Below, piece after piece: positions 1 to 5,428 of a DNA stretch of 6,110 nt. Position 1 is the stretch's first letter. Each line of letters begins with the position of its first letter. The notes beneath the pieces are model-generated. The model made no database searches. It was not told the DNA's origin and saw only the letters and a program-made list of their open reading frames with translations. The DNA lies in assembly GCA_945876665.1 (NCBI GenBank), contig CAMCPC010000081.1:1-6110 (forward strand), in the 5' to 3' direction. The DNA comes from an uncultured Oscillospiraceae bacterium. Its GTDB lineage: Bacteria > Bacillota > Clostridia > UBA1381. A program made the translations under genes and the position numbers.

Positions 1-346
1 TAAGCTCTGAATAAGTCCATCTTGTATCCGTCAGAGGGTTATACAGCGCCTCATGGTCTGCAAAACGATCAACATTACGCATAAATCCGTTTAACCATGT
101 GTATTCCGATTCAAATGCGTTTCTGAACATATTTACTCTCTTTTGCTTTGTATCCTGAGTAAACTTTTCCTTTGCACTGTGCAGCGCATCTTCTATTGAT
201 GCAAAGATATCCTCTACTTCCTCTGCTGTATATTCGTAATTTGACTTGTTTGAGCAATTTTCCAAAAGACGCAGTGCATCAAGTATCTTTTCTCTGCGCG
301 CCTCTGCAATTCTGTCAAATCTCTGTTTTTTGGTTTCTTTCTGCAT
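1..346 (-). CDS. ANL-superfamily (AMP-binding, acyl-CoA synthetase-like) enzyme with extra N-terminal module; 3' part cut off by the window
   Basis: An open frame of 115 codons runs from ATG at 346 off the left edge with no stop. A Shine-Dalgarno GGAGA (357-353), 6 bases upstream, supports this start. Residues about 74-115 look like the entry to an adenylate-forming enzyme: an aromatic-rich 'EYTWLNGFMRNVDRF' stretch, then 'HEALYNP' and 'RWTYSEL' (109-115), the pattern that opens acyl-CoA synthetases. Such enzymes activate a carboxylic acid with ATP and usually pass it to CoA. The catalytic core lies outside the window, so the substrate is unknown. Residues 1-72 are charged and probably helical, with 'NCSNKSNYEYT' (30-40) followed by an acidic helix. 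I recall similar short modules as small stand-alone proteins in Clostridia, but could not check this. Met73 could be an alternative start, but only a weak GAGAG precedes it. The ANL call is fairly secure; the role of the N-terminal part is unknown. Confidence 0.75.
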   Translation of the reverse strand, partial: MQKETKKQRFDRIAEARREKILDALRLLENCSNKSNYEYTAEEVEDIFASIEDALHSAKEKFTQDTKQKRVNMFRNAFESEYTWLNGFMRNVDRFADHEALYNPLTDTRWTYSEL

Positions 347-384
347 AACAATTCTCCATATTAACACATATTAATTACATATTT

Positions 385-413
385 ATTATATTTCCATTTT
401 TTGCGATTGTCAA
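385..413 (-). promoter_or_regulatory. Consensus sigma-A promoter for the ANL enzyme gene
   Basis: Read on the minus strand, TTGACA (413-408) is followed by a 17-base spacer and TATAAT (390-385), an exact match to the vegetative consensus at both hexamers. Transcription would start near 378, giving a leader of about 30 bases before the ATG at 346. The -35 hexamer directly abuts the palindrome at 418-450, which may modulate it. Such a strong core promoter usually needs a repressor or supports high constitutive expression. Confidence 0.85.
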
Positions 414-450
414 GAAAAATGGTACAATATTTCACAAATATTGTACCATT
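414..450 (-). terminator. Palindrome: candidate terminator of the Zn/Cd operon or operator of the next promoter
   Basis: Perfect arms of 13 bases, 418-430 and 438-450, extend to 14 with the 431/437 pair and leave a 5-base loop. On the minus strand the hairpin is followed by TTTTT then CTTG, so it can act as an intrinsic terminator for the ATPase transcript that ends its coding at 529. The stem is only about a quarter G+C and lies 78 bases past the stop codon, which makes it weaker than the other two terminators here. It also sits immediately upstream of a consensus -35 box, a normal place for a regulator site. Both roles are possible; the sequence does not decide. Confidence 0.55.
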
Positions 451-528
451 GTCGTATTTTGTATATATTATTATAATATTGCAGAATAAAATCATATAAT
501 TCAAAAACATACCATCGTTTGATTCTGC

Positions 529-2400
529 CTATTTTATCCTCAGTGTGCGTATTGAATTCAATACTGCGATTATCATAACTCCCACATCCGCAAATATCGC
601 AAACCACATATTGGCTATACCTACCGCACCGAGCGCAAGACATATAAGCTTTATACCGATTGCAAATATGATATTCTGATATACTATACGCATACATTTA
701 CGTGAAATTTTTATTGCCTTTACAATCTTCAGCGGATTATCGTCCATCAGCACAACGTCCGCCGCTTCAATAGCTGCATCAGAGCCGAGCGCTCCCATTG
801 CTATGCCTATGTCCGCTCTTGAAAGCACGGGCGCGTCATTTATGCCGTCGCCCACAAAAGCAAGCTTCTCTTTAGTTTTTTTCTTTGAAATTATCTCCTC
901 TACCTTTTCAACCTTATCAGCAGGCAAAAGCGAGCAATGCACCTCATCAACACCGATTTCTTCCGCGACAGGCTTTGCCGCCTTTTGAGAATCGCCCGTA
1001 AGCATTACTGTTCTTGCCACACCCGCTTTTTTCAGCATAGTTATTGCCTCTTTTGCAGTCGGTTTTACAACGTCCGCAATGAGTATATGTCCCTGATACT
1101 CTCCGTCAACGGCGATATGCACAAGCGTTCCGACACCGTGACACGGCTTATGTGCTATATTCAGCTTACCCATAAGCTTTTCATTGCCGACAGCCACCTT
1201 TCTGCCGTCAATAACCGCAATAATTCCGCAGCCTGCAATTTCCTCAACCGACGATACTCTTGTTTTATCTATTTCACTCTCACACGCGGCGCGGATACAT
1301 TCCGCAATCGGGTGATTTGAACCTATTTCTGCAAGCGCAGCATATTCAAGCAGCTTTTCACGCTCCATTATGTTATGATGAATTCCCACAACATCAAACA
1401 CACCCTCTGTCATTGTGCCTGTTTTGTCAAACACCACATATTTTGTATTCGCCATTGTTTCAATATAATTGGAGCCTTTTATAAGTATTCCCTGACTGCT
1501 TGCGCCGCCTATTCCGGCGAAAAAGCCAAGCGGTATACTGATAACCAGCGCACACGGACAGCTGATTACAAGGAATGTAAGCGCGCGCATAACCCATATC
1601 CCCCATTCCGGAGATGTACCGATAATCATACGCACAAGTGGCACAAGCACCGCAAGCGCAAGCGCACCCAAGCATACTGCAGGTGTATAATAACGGGCGA
1701 ATTTGCTGATAAAATTTTCCGACTTCGCCTTCTTAAGACTTGAATTTTCCACAAGCTCAAGGATTTTGGACGCGGTTGATTCACCAAATTCCTTCGTTGT
1801 CTTAACTCTTATAAGCCCCGTCATATTTATGCAGCCACTCTGTACTGCGCTGCCCTTTTCCGCATCACGCGGCACGCTCTCACCGGTAAGCGCCGATGTG
1901 TTAAGAGTTGTGCGTCCGTCAACTATAATTCCGTCTATCGGAATTTTTTCGCCCGCTTTTACGATTATCTCACTTCCGACTTCAACCTCGTCAGGATCAA
2001 CCTGAACTATCTCACCCTCCCTTTCAATATTTGCATAATCGGGACGTATATCCATGAGTGCGCTTATATTACGTCTGCTCTTACCCACAGCACAGCTTTG
2101 GAACAGCTCGCCAATCTGGTAAAATAACATGACAGCTGCGCCCTCGCGGTAATCACCAAGCGCAACAGCGCCAACTGTCGCTATTGCCATAAGAAAATTC
2201 TCATCGAACACCTGTCTGTTAAGTATTCCCTTGCCTGCCTTTATAAGTATATCATAGCCGATTATCAGATACGGCACAAGATATATAAATAGCTCTGCCG
2301 CAAGCGGCATTTCGATAAAATGCGATATTAAAGCGCATATGACAAGTGTAACAGCGCTTACAATAATTCTCACCAATACCTTTTTCTGTTTCCGTGACAT
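529..2400 (-). CDS. cadA: Zn(II)/Cd(II)/Pb(II)-exporting P1B-2-type ATPase (CadA/ZntA family)
   Basis: This 623-residue membrane pump should export zinc, cadmium or lead using ATP. The family order is complete: TGES actuator motif (172-175), metal-site SCPC in the transmembrane segment (CPC 281-283), phosphorylated DKTGT (325-329, Asp325), the SNHP nucleotide-domain motif (HP 363-364), TGD (468-470), and GDGINDAP hinge (517-524). Lys584 and Asp605 in the last two membrane helices keep the 21-residue spacing of the ZntA metal-binding Lys693 and Asp714, which points to divalent Zn/Cd/Pb rather than Cu(I). ZntA-type pumps are usually about 110 residues longer because of an N-terminal HMA domain; here that domain is absent and an HMA protein is encoded just upstream. 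The start ATG has AAGGGG (2415-2410) 9 bases ahead, inside the 17-base gap after the HMA gene. The stop is TAG. The family is certain; the exact metal preference is inferred. Confidence 0.95.
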   Translation of the reverse strand: MSRKQKKVLVRIIVSAVTLVICALISHFIEMPLAAELFIYLVPYLIIGYDILIKAGKGILNRQVFDENFLMAIATVGAVALGDYREGAAVMLFYQIGELFQSCAVGKSRRNISALMDIRPDYANIEREGEIVQVDPDEVEVGSEIIVKAGEKIPIDGIIVDGRTTLNTSALTGESVPRDAEKGSAVQSGCINMTGLIRVKTTKEFGESTASKILELVENSSLKKAKSENFISKFARYYTPAVCLGALALAVLVPLVRMIIGTSPEWGIWVMRALTFLVISCPCALVISIPLGFFAGIGGASSQGILIKGSNYIETMANTKYVVFDKTGTMTEGVFDVVGIHHNIMEREKLLEYAALAEIGSNHPIAECIRAACESEIDKTRVSSVEEIAGCGIIAVIDGRKVAVGNEKLMGKLNIAHKPCHGVGTLVHIAVDGEYQGHILIADVVKPTAKEAITMLKKAGVARTVMLTGDSQKAAKPVAEEIGVDEVHCSLLPADKVEKVEEIISKKKTKEKLAFVGDGINDAPVLSRADIGIAMGALGSDAAIEAADVVLMDDNPLKIVKAIKISRKCMRIVYQNIIFAIGIKLICLALGAVGIANMWFAIFADVGVMIIAVLNSIRTLRIK

Positions 2401-2417
2401 ACCTCACCACCCCTTTA

Positions 2418-2636
2418 TCAGAACATAATCTCGCAGTCAGGCTCAATCTTTCTGCAAGCCGAAAGTACCTCTTTCATTACCGACTTTACGTCAGCGCCGT
2501 CCTCAAATTCAACATTCATTTTAAGCGCCATGAAATTAACCGACGCGTTCTTTACGCCCTCTATTTTGTTTGCCGCAATCTCCATCTTATTTGCGCAGTT
2601 TGCGCAATCCACTTCAATTTTATAACTTTTCTTCAT
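2418..2636 (-). CDS. Small stand-alone HMA-domain metal-binding protein, upstream partner of the Zn/Cd ATPase
   Basis: This 72-residue protein is a single heavy-metal-associated ferredoxin-like domain. The metal loop is 'VDCANCANKME' (9-19), with the CxxC at Cys11 and Cys14. An Asp just before the first Cys is what ZntA-type zinc/lead/cadmium domains carry, whereas copper chaperones usually have Met-x-Cys. Further cysteines lie at 61 and 68 near the C terminus and could add ligands. The frame can be extended upstream to 2729, but ATG at 2636 is chosen because AGGAGG sits 8 bases ahead and the longer start would overlap the promoter. It is the first gene of an operon with the ATPase. It probably delivers metal to the HMA-less pump or buffers it; that role is inferred from context. 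Confidence 0.9.
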   Translation of the reverse strand: MKKSYKIEVDCANCANKMEIAANKIEGVKNASVNFMALKMNVEFEDGADVKSVMKEVLSACRKIEPDCEIMF

Positions 2637-2644
2637 AATCTTTT

Positions 2645-2650
2645 CCTCCT
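2645..2650 (-). promoter_or_regulatory. Shine-Dalgarno fixing the HMA protein start
   Basis: A perfect AGGAGG (2650-2645 on the minus strand) is 8 bases ahead of ATG at 2636. It decides against the longer in-frame start at 2729, whose extra 31 residues do not resemble an HMA domain and whose codons would cover the operator and promoter. Confidence 0.9.
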
Positions 2651-2666
2651 TATATATTATTATATC

Positions 2667-2680
2667 TGAACAACTGTTCA
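2667..2680. promoter_or_regulatory. ArsR/SmtB-type metal-sensor operator
   Basis: A perfect inverted repeat TGAACA-AC-TGTTCA lies at about +15 to +28 from the predicted transcription start of the HMA/ATPase operon. On the minus strand it continues as TGAACAGTTGTTCAGAT, which closely fits the TGAACA-nn-TnTTCA core of Zn/Cd-sensing ArsR-family repressors (SmtB, CzrA). An extra TGAAC half-site lies just upstream at about 2684-2688, in the same orientation as the TGAACA arm on the minus strand. Binding would block a transcribing polymerase until metal releases the repressor. No repressor gene is in the window, so the regulator is inferred from the site alone. Confidence 0.7.
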
Positions 2681-2700
2681 TACGTTCATTTATTGATTTG

Positions 2701-2729
2701 ATTATAGCATTTATTAAATCCGTTGTCAA
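2701..2729 (-). promoter_or_regulatory. Consensus sigma-A promoter of the Zn/Cd efflux operon
   Basis: On the minus strand TTGACA (2729-2724), a 17-base spacer and TATAAT (2706-2701) match the vegetative consensus exactly. The start of transcription would be near 2694, leaving a leader of about 58 bases that contains the ArsR-type operator and the ribosome site. A long A+T-only stretch immediately upstream could serve as an UP element. A perfect promoter plus a downstream operator fits tight repression with strong induction by metal. Confidence 0.85.
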
Positions 2730-2733
2730 TATA

Positions 2734-2763
2734 TTTTTTAAATTTTTATATAAATTTAAAAAA
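2734..2763. repeat. A+T-only inverted repeat between terminator and promoter
   Basis: Twelve-base arms, TTTTTTAAATTT (2734-2745) and its complement (2752-2763), flank a 6-base centre. The repeat contains no G or C. It lies just upstream of the efflux-operon -35 box and overlaps the T-run of the preceding terminator, so it may work as an UP element, as bent DNA, or simply reflect base composition. I assign no firm function. Confidence 0.4.
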
Positions 2764-2783
2764 GGAAGCGTTATCGCTTCCTT
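2758..2783 (-). terminator. Intrinsic terminator of the SLH phosphodiester glycosidase gene
   Basis: On the minus strand, arms AAGGAAGCG (2783-2775) and CGCTTCCTT (2770-2762) form a perfect 9-bp stem with a 4-base loop, followed by a T-run down to 2758. It begins 8 bases past the TAA stop of the gene at 2792 and separates it from the downstream Zn/Cd operon. Confidence 0.9.
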
Positions 2784-2791
2784 GTTCTGCG

Positions 2792-5095
2792 TTATTTATT
2801 TTCTATCCGATACAGCATCGTTGCCGCCTCCGCGCGCTTTATATTGTTATTCGGCAATATTGTGTTGTCCTCGTAACCGCTTATAATACCTATTGAATAA
2901 AGCTTTTGCAATCCCTCGTATGCCCAATTAGGTATATCGTTATTATCAGCAAATGGCAGATTCGGCAAATCTGTTTCTTCGGGCAGTATTCTGCCCAGAA
3001 TTGTCATAGCCTCGGCTCTGGTAATATTGTCATATGGCGCAAATTCCGATGTGCCGTCGTCGTTCACGCGTCCGAGTATTATCCCCTCACTGTACGCCGC
3101 TTTCACAGCATTCTGCGCCCACAGCGGTATATTTCCCGCGTCTGTAAAATCGAGCGTCACATTCTCATATGTTGACAGGTCAAGCTGTTTGTAGTTCACT
3201 ATCATGGACGCAAATTCAGCTCTTGTCATGTTGTTGTCAGGCTTAAAGACCATTCTTCCGTCCTCCTCCTGACCGTTTATAACGCCCTTTGCCGCCATAT
3301 CGGTTATTATATCCTGCGCCCAATGTCCCTCTGTGTCATAAAACGGATTTGGTGTTTTCGGGTAATCAGCAATATGCACAGGAATTTCCTTTACGCAGTC
3401 CCCTGCAGTTATCCTGATTATACCCTCCTCATTCACCGTATCGGCAAGAGTAAAAATTCCGTCAGGCGTGACTGTTCCTATGTCGCCCTCAATTTCCCAT
3501 GTGAACATTCTGTTATTCGAGTTAAGCTCCACATTGTTCACATACGAGGACGCGGACAGATATAACTGTAATTCCTCGTTTGCTTCGGTGTATATCTCGT
3601 TTACCTCTTTCCAGTCCGCCTGATTGTATATCTTTATTTCCTCGGGTGTTTCAAAAACGCTGTAGGTTCTTGTGGTTATATCGCCGTTATCATTATAAAG
3701 TACAACGTCAACCAATCCTGTGCCGTTCAGATACAGATAACCCTCGTCATCAATACTGCTTCCAGTATCCGTGTCGACGCGGAACTGTATATCATACTCC
3801 TCCATTTTGTAATTCGCCGTGTCGTATACGCTATCTATATCAAGCTTTGTACTCATACCGGAAAGGTAATTCGTGTTTCCTCCATCAGACAGGTTCACTA
3901 TCCACGGAATGTTCGTTCTTTCTCTGTTATCCTTAAGGAAAATGAAGTTTGAAACATTTCTCAGGTATCCGTCCGACGGTGAATTTACCACCATAGGCGA
4001 ATCCTTGCCCGGAAACAGCGCGGAAATCGTTGTCGAGCCGCCGCCGTCAAGATTTATCGCGTCCACGCAGCCAAGCTCCACCATGCGCTGCGCAAGCGTT
4101 TTGAGCTGCGCGCCGTAGCTGTAGCCCTGTTGTCTGCCGTCAATAGTATAGAAAATTATATTTCCGTCAGCCTTTATACCAACCGCTGTTCTCGGCGCCG
4201 CGCCCGCTTCAAAATTGGAATTTGCCACACCATTTGACACAAGTCTGCCGCCGACAGAGCTTGTAGCATTTTCCGCAGTCCGCCAAGTGCCGTCATCGCC
4301 GATTGCCTGATTTGCGATTGTAAGCTCCTGTCCCGCGTAGCAGCGGCTCAGGAAATCATACAAATTACTCTGACCGCTTGTGTCCATAACGAACACCATT
4401 TTACCCTCAGGAATTTCTATTGCTCCGTTATATATGAACACGTCGTCAACAGTAACCGTCATGGTTTCGTCCACATGCAGTCTGCCTTCCTTGGGCGAGC
4501 AGATAACAAAAATACATTCCGACGATGTTTTTGTGCTGCTTCCGAATTTGTCGGTAAGCAGATACACAGGGTCAAACCCCGGCTGACACCATTTATTAAT
4601 GTACATAATGTCTATGCCGTTTGTTCCGTCTGAGAGCGTAGTCTGAATATCCAGCCACTTTATAAATCCCGTACCGTCCGCACGAAAGCCGACAGCGTCC
4701 TGTCCACCGTATTCCTTTGACGCGATTTCACCGTCAATAATCGTATACCCCATAGGTATGCCCGTTTTAAAAGAAAAATAATCGGCATTTATGCCCACAA
4801 GCGGTCTTAATCCATTCTCCTGCATATACTGCTCTGCCTGCTGTATGTTCCTTGTACCCCATATGCTTTTGCCGTTCACAATTACAGGCACAGCCTCGCT
4901 GTTGGGCGTGTATTCCACGTAATACTCATTCTGCTTGCCGACACTGTCCGAGGTGTACTGCACGTTATGGAAGTATGTATTCGCTCCCATATACGTACTC
5001 CAGCCGCCGCTTTGCTCGCCAAGTACATCGGCATACACTGTCATACCTATGCACAGCGTAATCAGCATTACAAGCACAAAAATTTTCTTTCTCAC
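2792..5095 (-). CDS. Secreted phosphodiester glycosidase (NAGPA domain) with three C-terminal SLH cell-wall anchors
   Basis: This 767-residue exported surface protein starts at GTG (5095), chosen because GGGAGG lies 8 bases ahead and a signal peptide follows at once: RKK, a hydrophobic stretch, and likely cleavage after 'VYA' at residue 22. Residues about 95-387 form a NAGPA-type domain: 'NADYF' (103-107), 'PRTAVG' (301-306), 'DGR' (319-321) and 'NLDGGGS' (348-354). Family members cleave sugar-1-phosphodiester bonds, as the animal enzyme does for GlcNAc-1-phosphate on mannose. Residues about 395-580 look like beta-rich, Ig-like linkers. Three SLH repeats follow (about 585-637, 649-703, 714-767), with 'TRAE', 'TRAE' and 'KRAE', which bind pyruvylated secondary cell-wall polymer. 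The substrate is unknown; a phosphodiester-linked wall or capsule glycan is a reasonable guess. The gene has its own promoter and terminator, so it is not co-transcribed with the metal pumps. Domain calls are strong; the activity is unproven. Confidence 0.9.
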   Translation of the reverse strand: MRKKIFVLVMLITLCIGMTVYADVLGEQSGGWSTYMGANTYFHNVQYTSDSVGKQNEYYVEYTPNSEAVPVIVNGKSIWGTRNIQQAEQYMQENGLRPLVGINADYFSFKTGIPMGYTIIDGEIASKEYGGQDAVGFRADGTGFIKWLDIQTTLSDGTNGIDIMYINKWCQPGFDPVYLLTDKFGSSTKTSSECIFVICSPKEGRLHVDETMTVTVDDVFIYNGAIEIPEGKMVFVMDTSGQSNLYDFLSRCYAGQELTIANQAIGDDGTWRTAENATSSVGGRLVSNGVANSNFEAGAAPRTAVGIKADGNIIFYTIDGRQQGYSYGAQLKTLAQRMVELGCVDAINLDGGGSTTISALFPGKDSPMVVNSPSDGYLRNVSNFIFLKDNRERTNIPWIVNLSDGGNTNYLSGMSTKLDIDSVYDTANYKMEEYDIQFRVDTDTGSSIDDEGYLYLNGTGLVDVVLYNDNGDITTRTYSVFETPEEIKIYNQADWKEVNEIYTEANEELQLYLSASSYVNNVELNSNNRMFTWEIEGDIGTVTPDGIFTLADTVNEEGIIRITAGDCVKEIPVHIADYPKTPNPFYDTEGHWAQDIITDMAAKGVINGQEEDGRMVFKPDNNMTRAEFASMIVNYKQLDLSTYENVTLDFTDAGNIPLWAQNAVKAAYSEGIILGRVNDDGTSEFAPYDNITRAEAMTILGRILPEETDLPNLPFADNNDIPNWAYEGLQKLYSIGIISGYEDNTILPNNNIKRAEAATMLYRIENK

Positions 5096-5103
5096 AAAAT
5101 TTT

Positions 5104-5109
5104 CCTCCC
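5104..5109 (-). promoter_or_regulatory. Shine-Dalgarno fixing the GTG start of the SLH protein
   Basis: GGGAGG (5109-5104 on the minus strand) is 8 bases before GTG at 5095. The frame's upstream ATG at 5149 is rejected because it would overlap the -10 box, and it would put 18 unneeded residues before a normal signal peptide. Confidence 0.85.
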
Positions 5110-5137
5110 TACATAGCATTAAAAAAACGATACTTTT

Positions 5138-5166
5138 AGTATACCACATATTTTATTTAATGTAAA
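5138..5166 (-). promoter_or_regulatory. Extended -10 promoter of the SLH phosphodiester glycosidase gene
   Basis: On the minus strand TTTACA (5166-5161), a 17-base spacer and TATACT (5143-5138) are preceded by TG one base before the -10, giving an extended -10 element. Transcription would begin near 5131, about 35 bases ahead of the GTG start. A short 5-bp palindrome (5130-5134 with 5138-5142) overlaps the -10 and start region; it may be chance. Confidence 0.75.
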
Positions 5167-5189
5167 ACTAAAATATTGGTATTTCATTG

Positions 5190-5213
5190 AAAAAAACACC
5201 CCGAAGGGTGTTT
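5190..5213 (-). terminator. Intrinsic terminator of the copA transcript with a TTCG loop
   Basis: On the minus strand AAACACCC (5213-5206), a TTCG loop and GGGTGTTT (5201-5194) form a perfect 8-bp stem, then the T-run continues to 5190. The C(TTCG)G loop is unusually stable. The hairpin begins 5 bases after the TAA stop of copA and ends that transcription unit before the SLH gene's promoter. Confidence 0.92.
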
Positions 5214-5218
5214 CAGAT

Positions 5219-5428
5219 TTATTCAATTCCCGTAACCTCATAGCCGGCGTCTGTCACAGTCTTTTTAAGTATTTCGTCAGACACGTCCTTTGAAAGCGTC
5301 ACAACCGCCTGTCCGCCGTTATCAAGACTAACCTCTGCCGTTACGCCGTCAATCGCATTGAGCGCGTCAGATACTCTGCCTGTGCAGTGACTGCACATCA
5401 TACCGTTGATTTTAATTGTCTTTGTCAT
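5219..5428 (-). CDS. copZ: Possible internal start giving a free CopZ-like copper chaperone (69 residues), nested in copA
   Basis: ATG at 5428 is in frame with copA and preceded by a perfect AGGAGG 8 bases upstream. Starting there gives a 69-residue protein that is precisely one HMA domain: 'GMMCSHC' metal loop (Cys12, Cys15), a hydrophobic core, and 'DAGYEV' near the C terminus, the length and layout of CopZ. CopZ carries Cu(I) to CopA or to a copper repressor. The same residues are also the C-terminal domain of the ATPase if ribosomes read through from upstream, so two products may come from one message. The signal for separate initiation is strong, but it could be a relic of a former copA-copZ gene pair that lost its stop codon. 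Confidence 0.5.
   Translation of the reverse strand: MTKTIKINGMMCSHCTGRVSDALNAIDGVTAEVSLDNGGQAVVTLSKDVSDEILKKTVTDAGYEVTGIE

Noticed and set aside
449..477. A plus-strand promoter-like pair, TTGTCG and TATAAT with a 17-base gap.
   Set aside because: It points into the antisense of the ATPase with no plus-strand gene to serve, the -35 is imperfect, and the A+T-rich gap makes TATAAT likely by chance. An antisense RNA cannot be excluded but nothing supports one.
481..528. A 7-base inverted repeat, GCAGAAT (481-487) with ATTCTGC (522-528), just after the Zn/Cd ATPase stop.
   Set aside because: The 34-base loop and short arms make a stable hairpin unlikely, there is no T-run, and such a match is plausible by chance.
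410..697. A 95-codon minus-strand frame rich in Tyr and Cys.
   Set aside because: It lies over the 3' end of the Zn/Cd ATPase in another frame and over the hairpin, has no ribosome site I can see, and resembles no family; it is a shadow frame.
937..1320. Plus-strand open frames of 60-130 codons across the ATPase and SLH genes.
   Set aside because: They lie opposite strongly supported genes, have no family features or ribosome sites, and are antisense shadows of codon bias.
2637..2729. A longer N terminus for the small HMA protein, starting at ATG 2729.
   Set aside because: The start would overlap the -35 box and its codons cover the -10 box and operator. The internal ATG at 2636 has a perfect ribosome site and begins the HMA fold directly.
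5096..5149. An 18-residue longer N terminus for the SLH protein, starting at ATG 5149.
   Set aside because: That ATG lies upstream of the predicted transcription start, beside the -10 box. The GTG at 5095 has a good ribosome site and opens a standard signal peptide.
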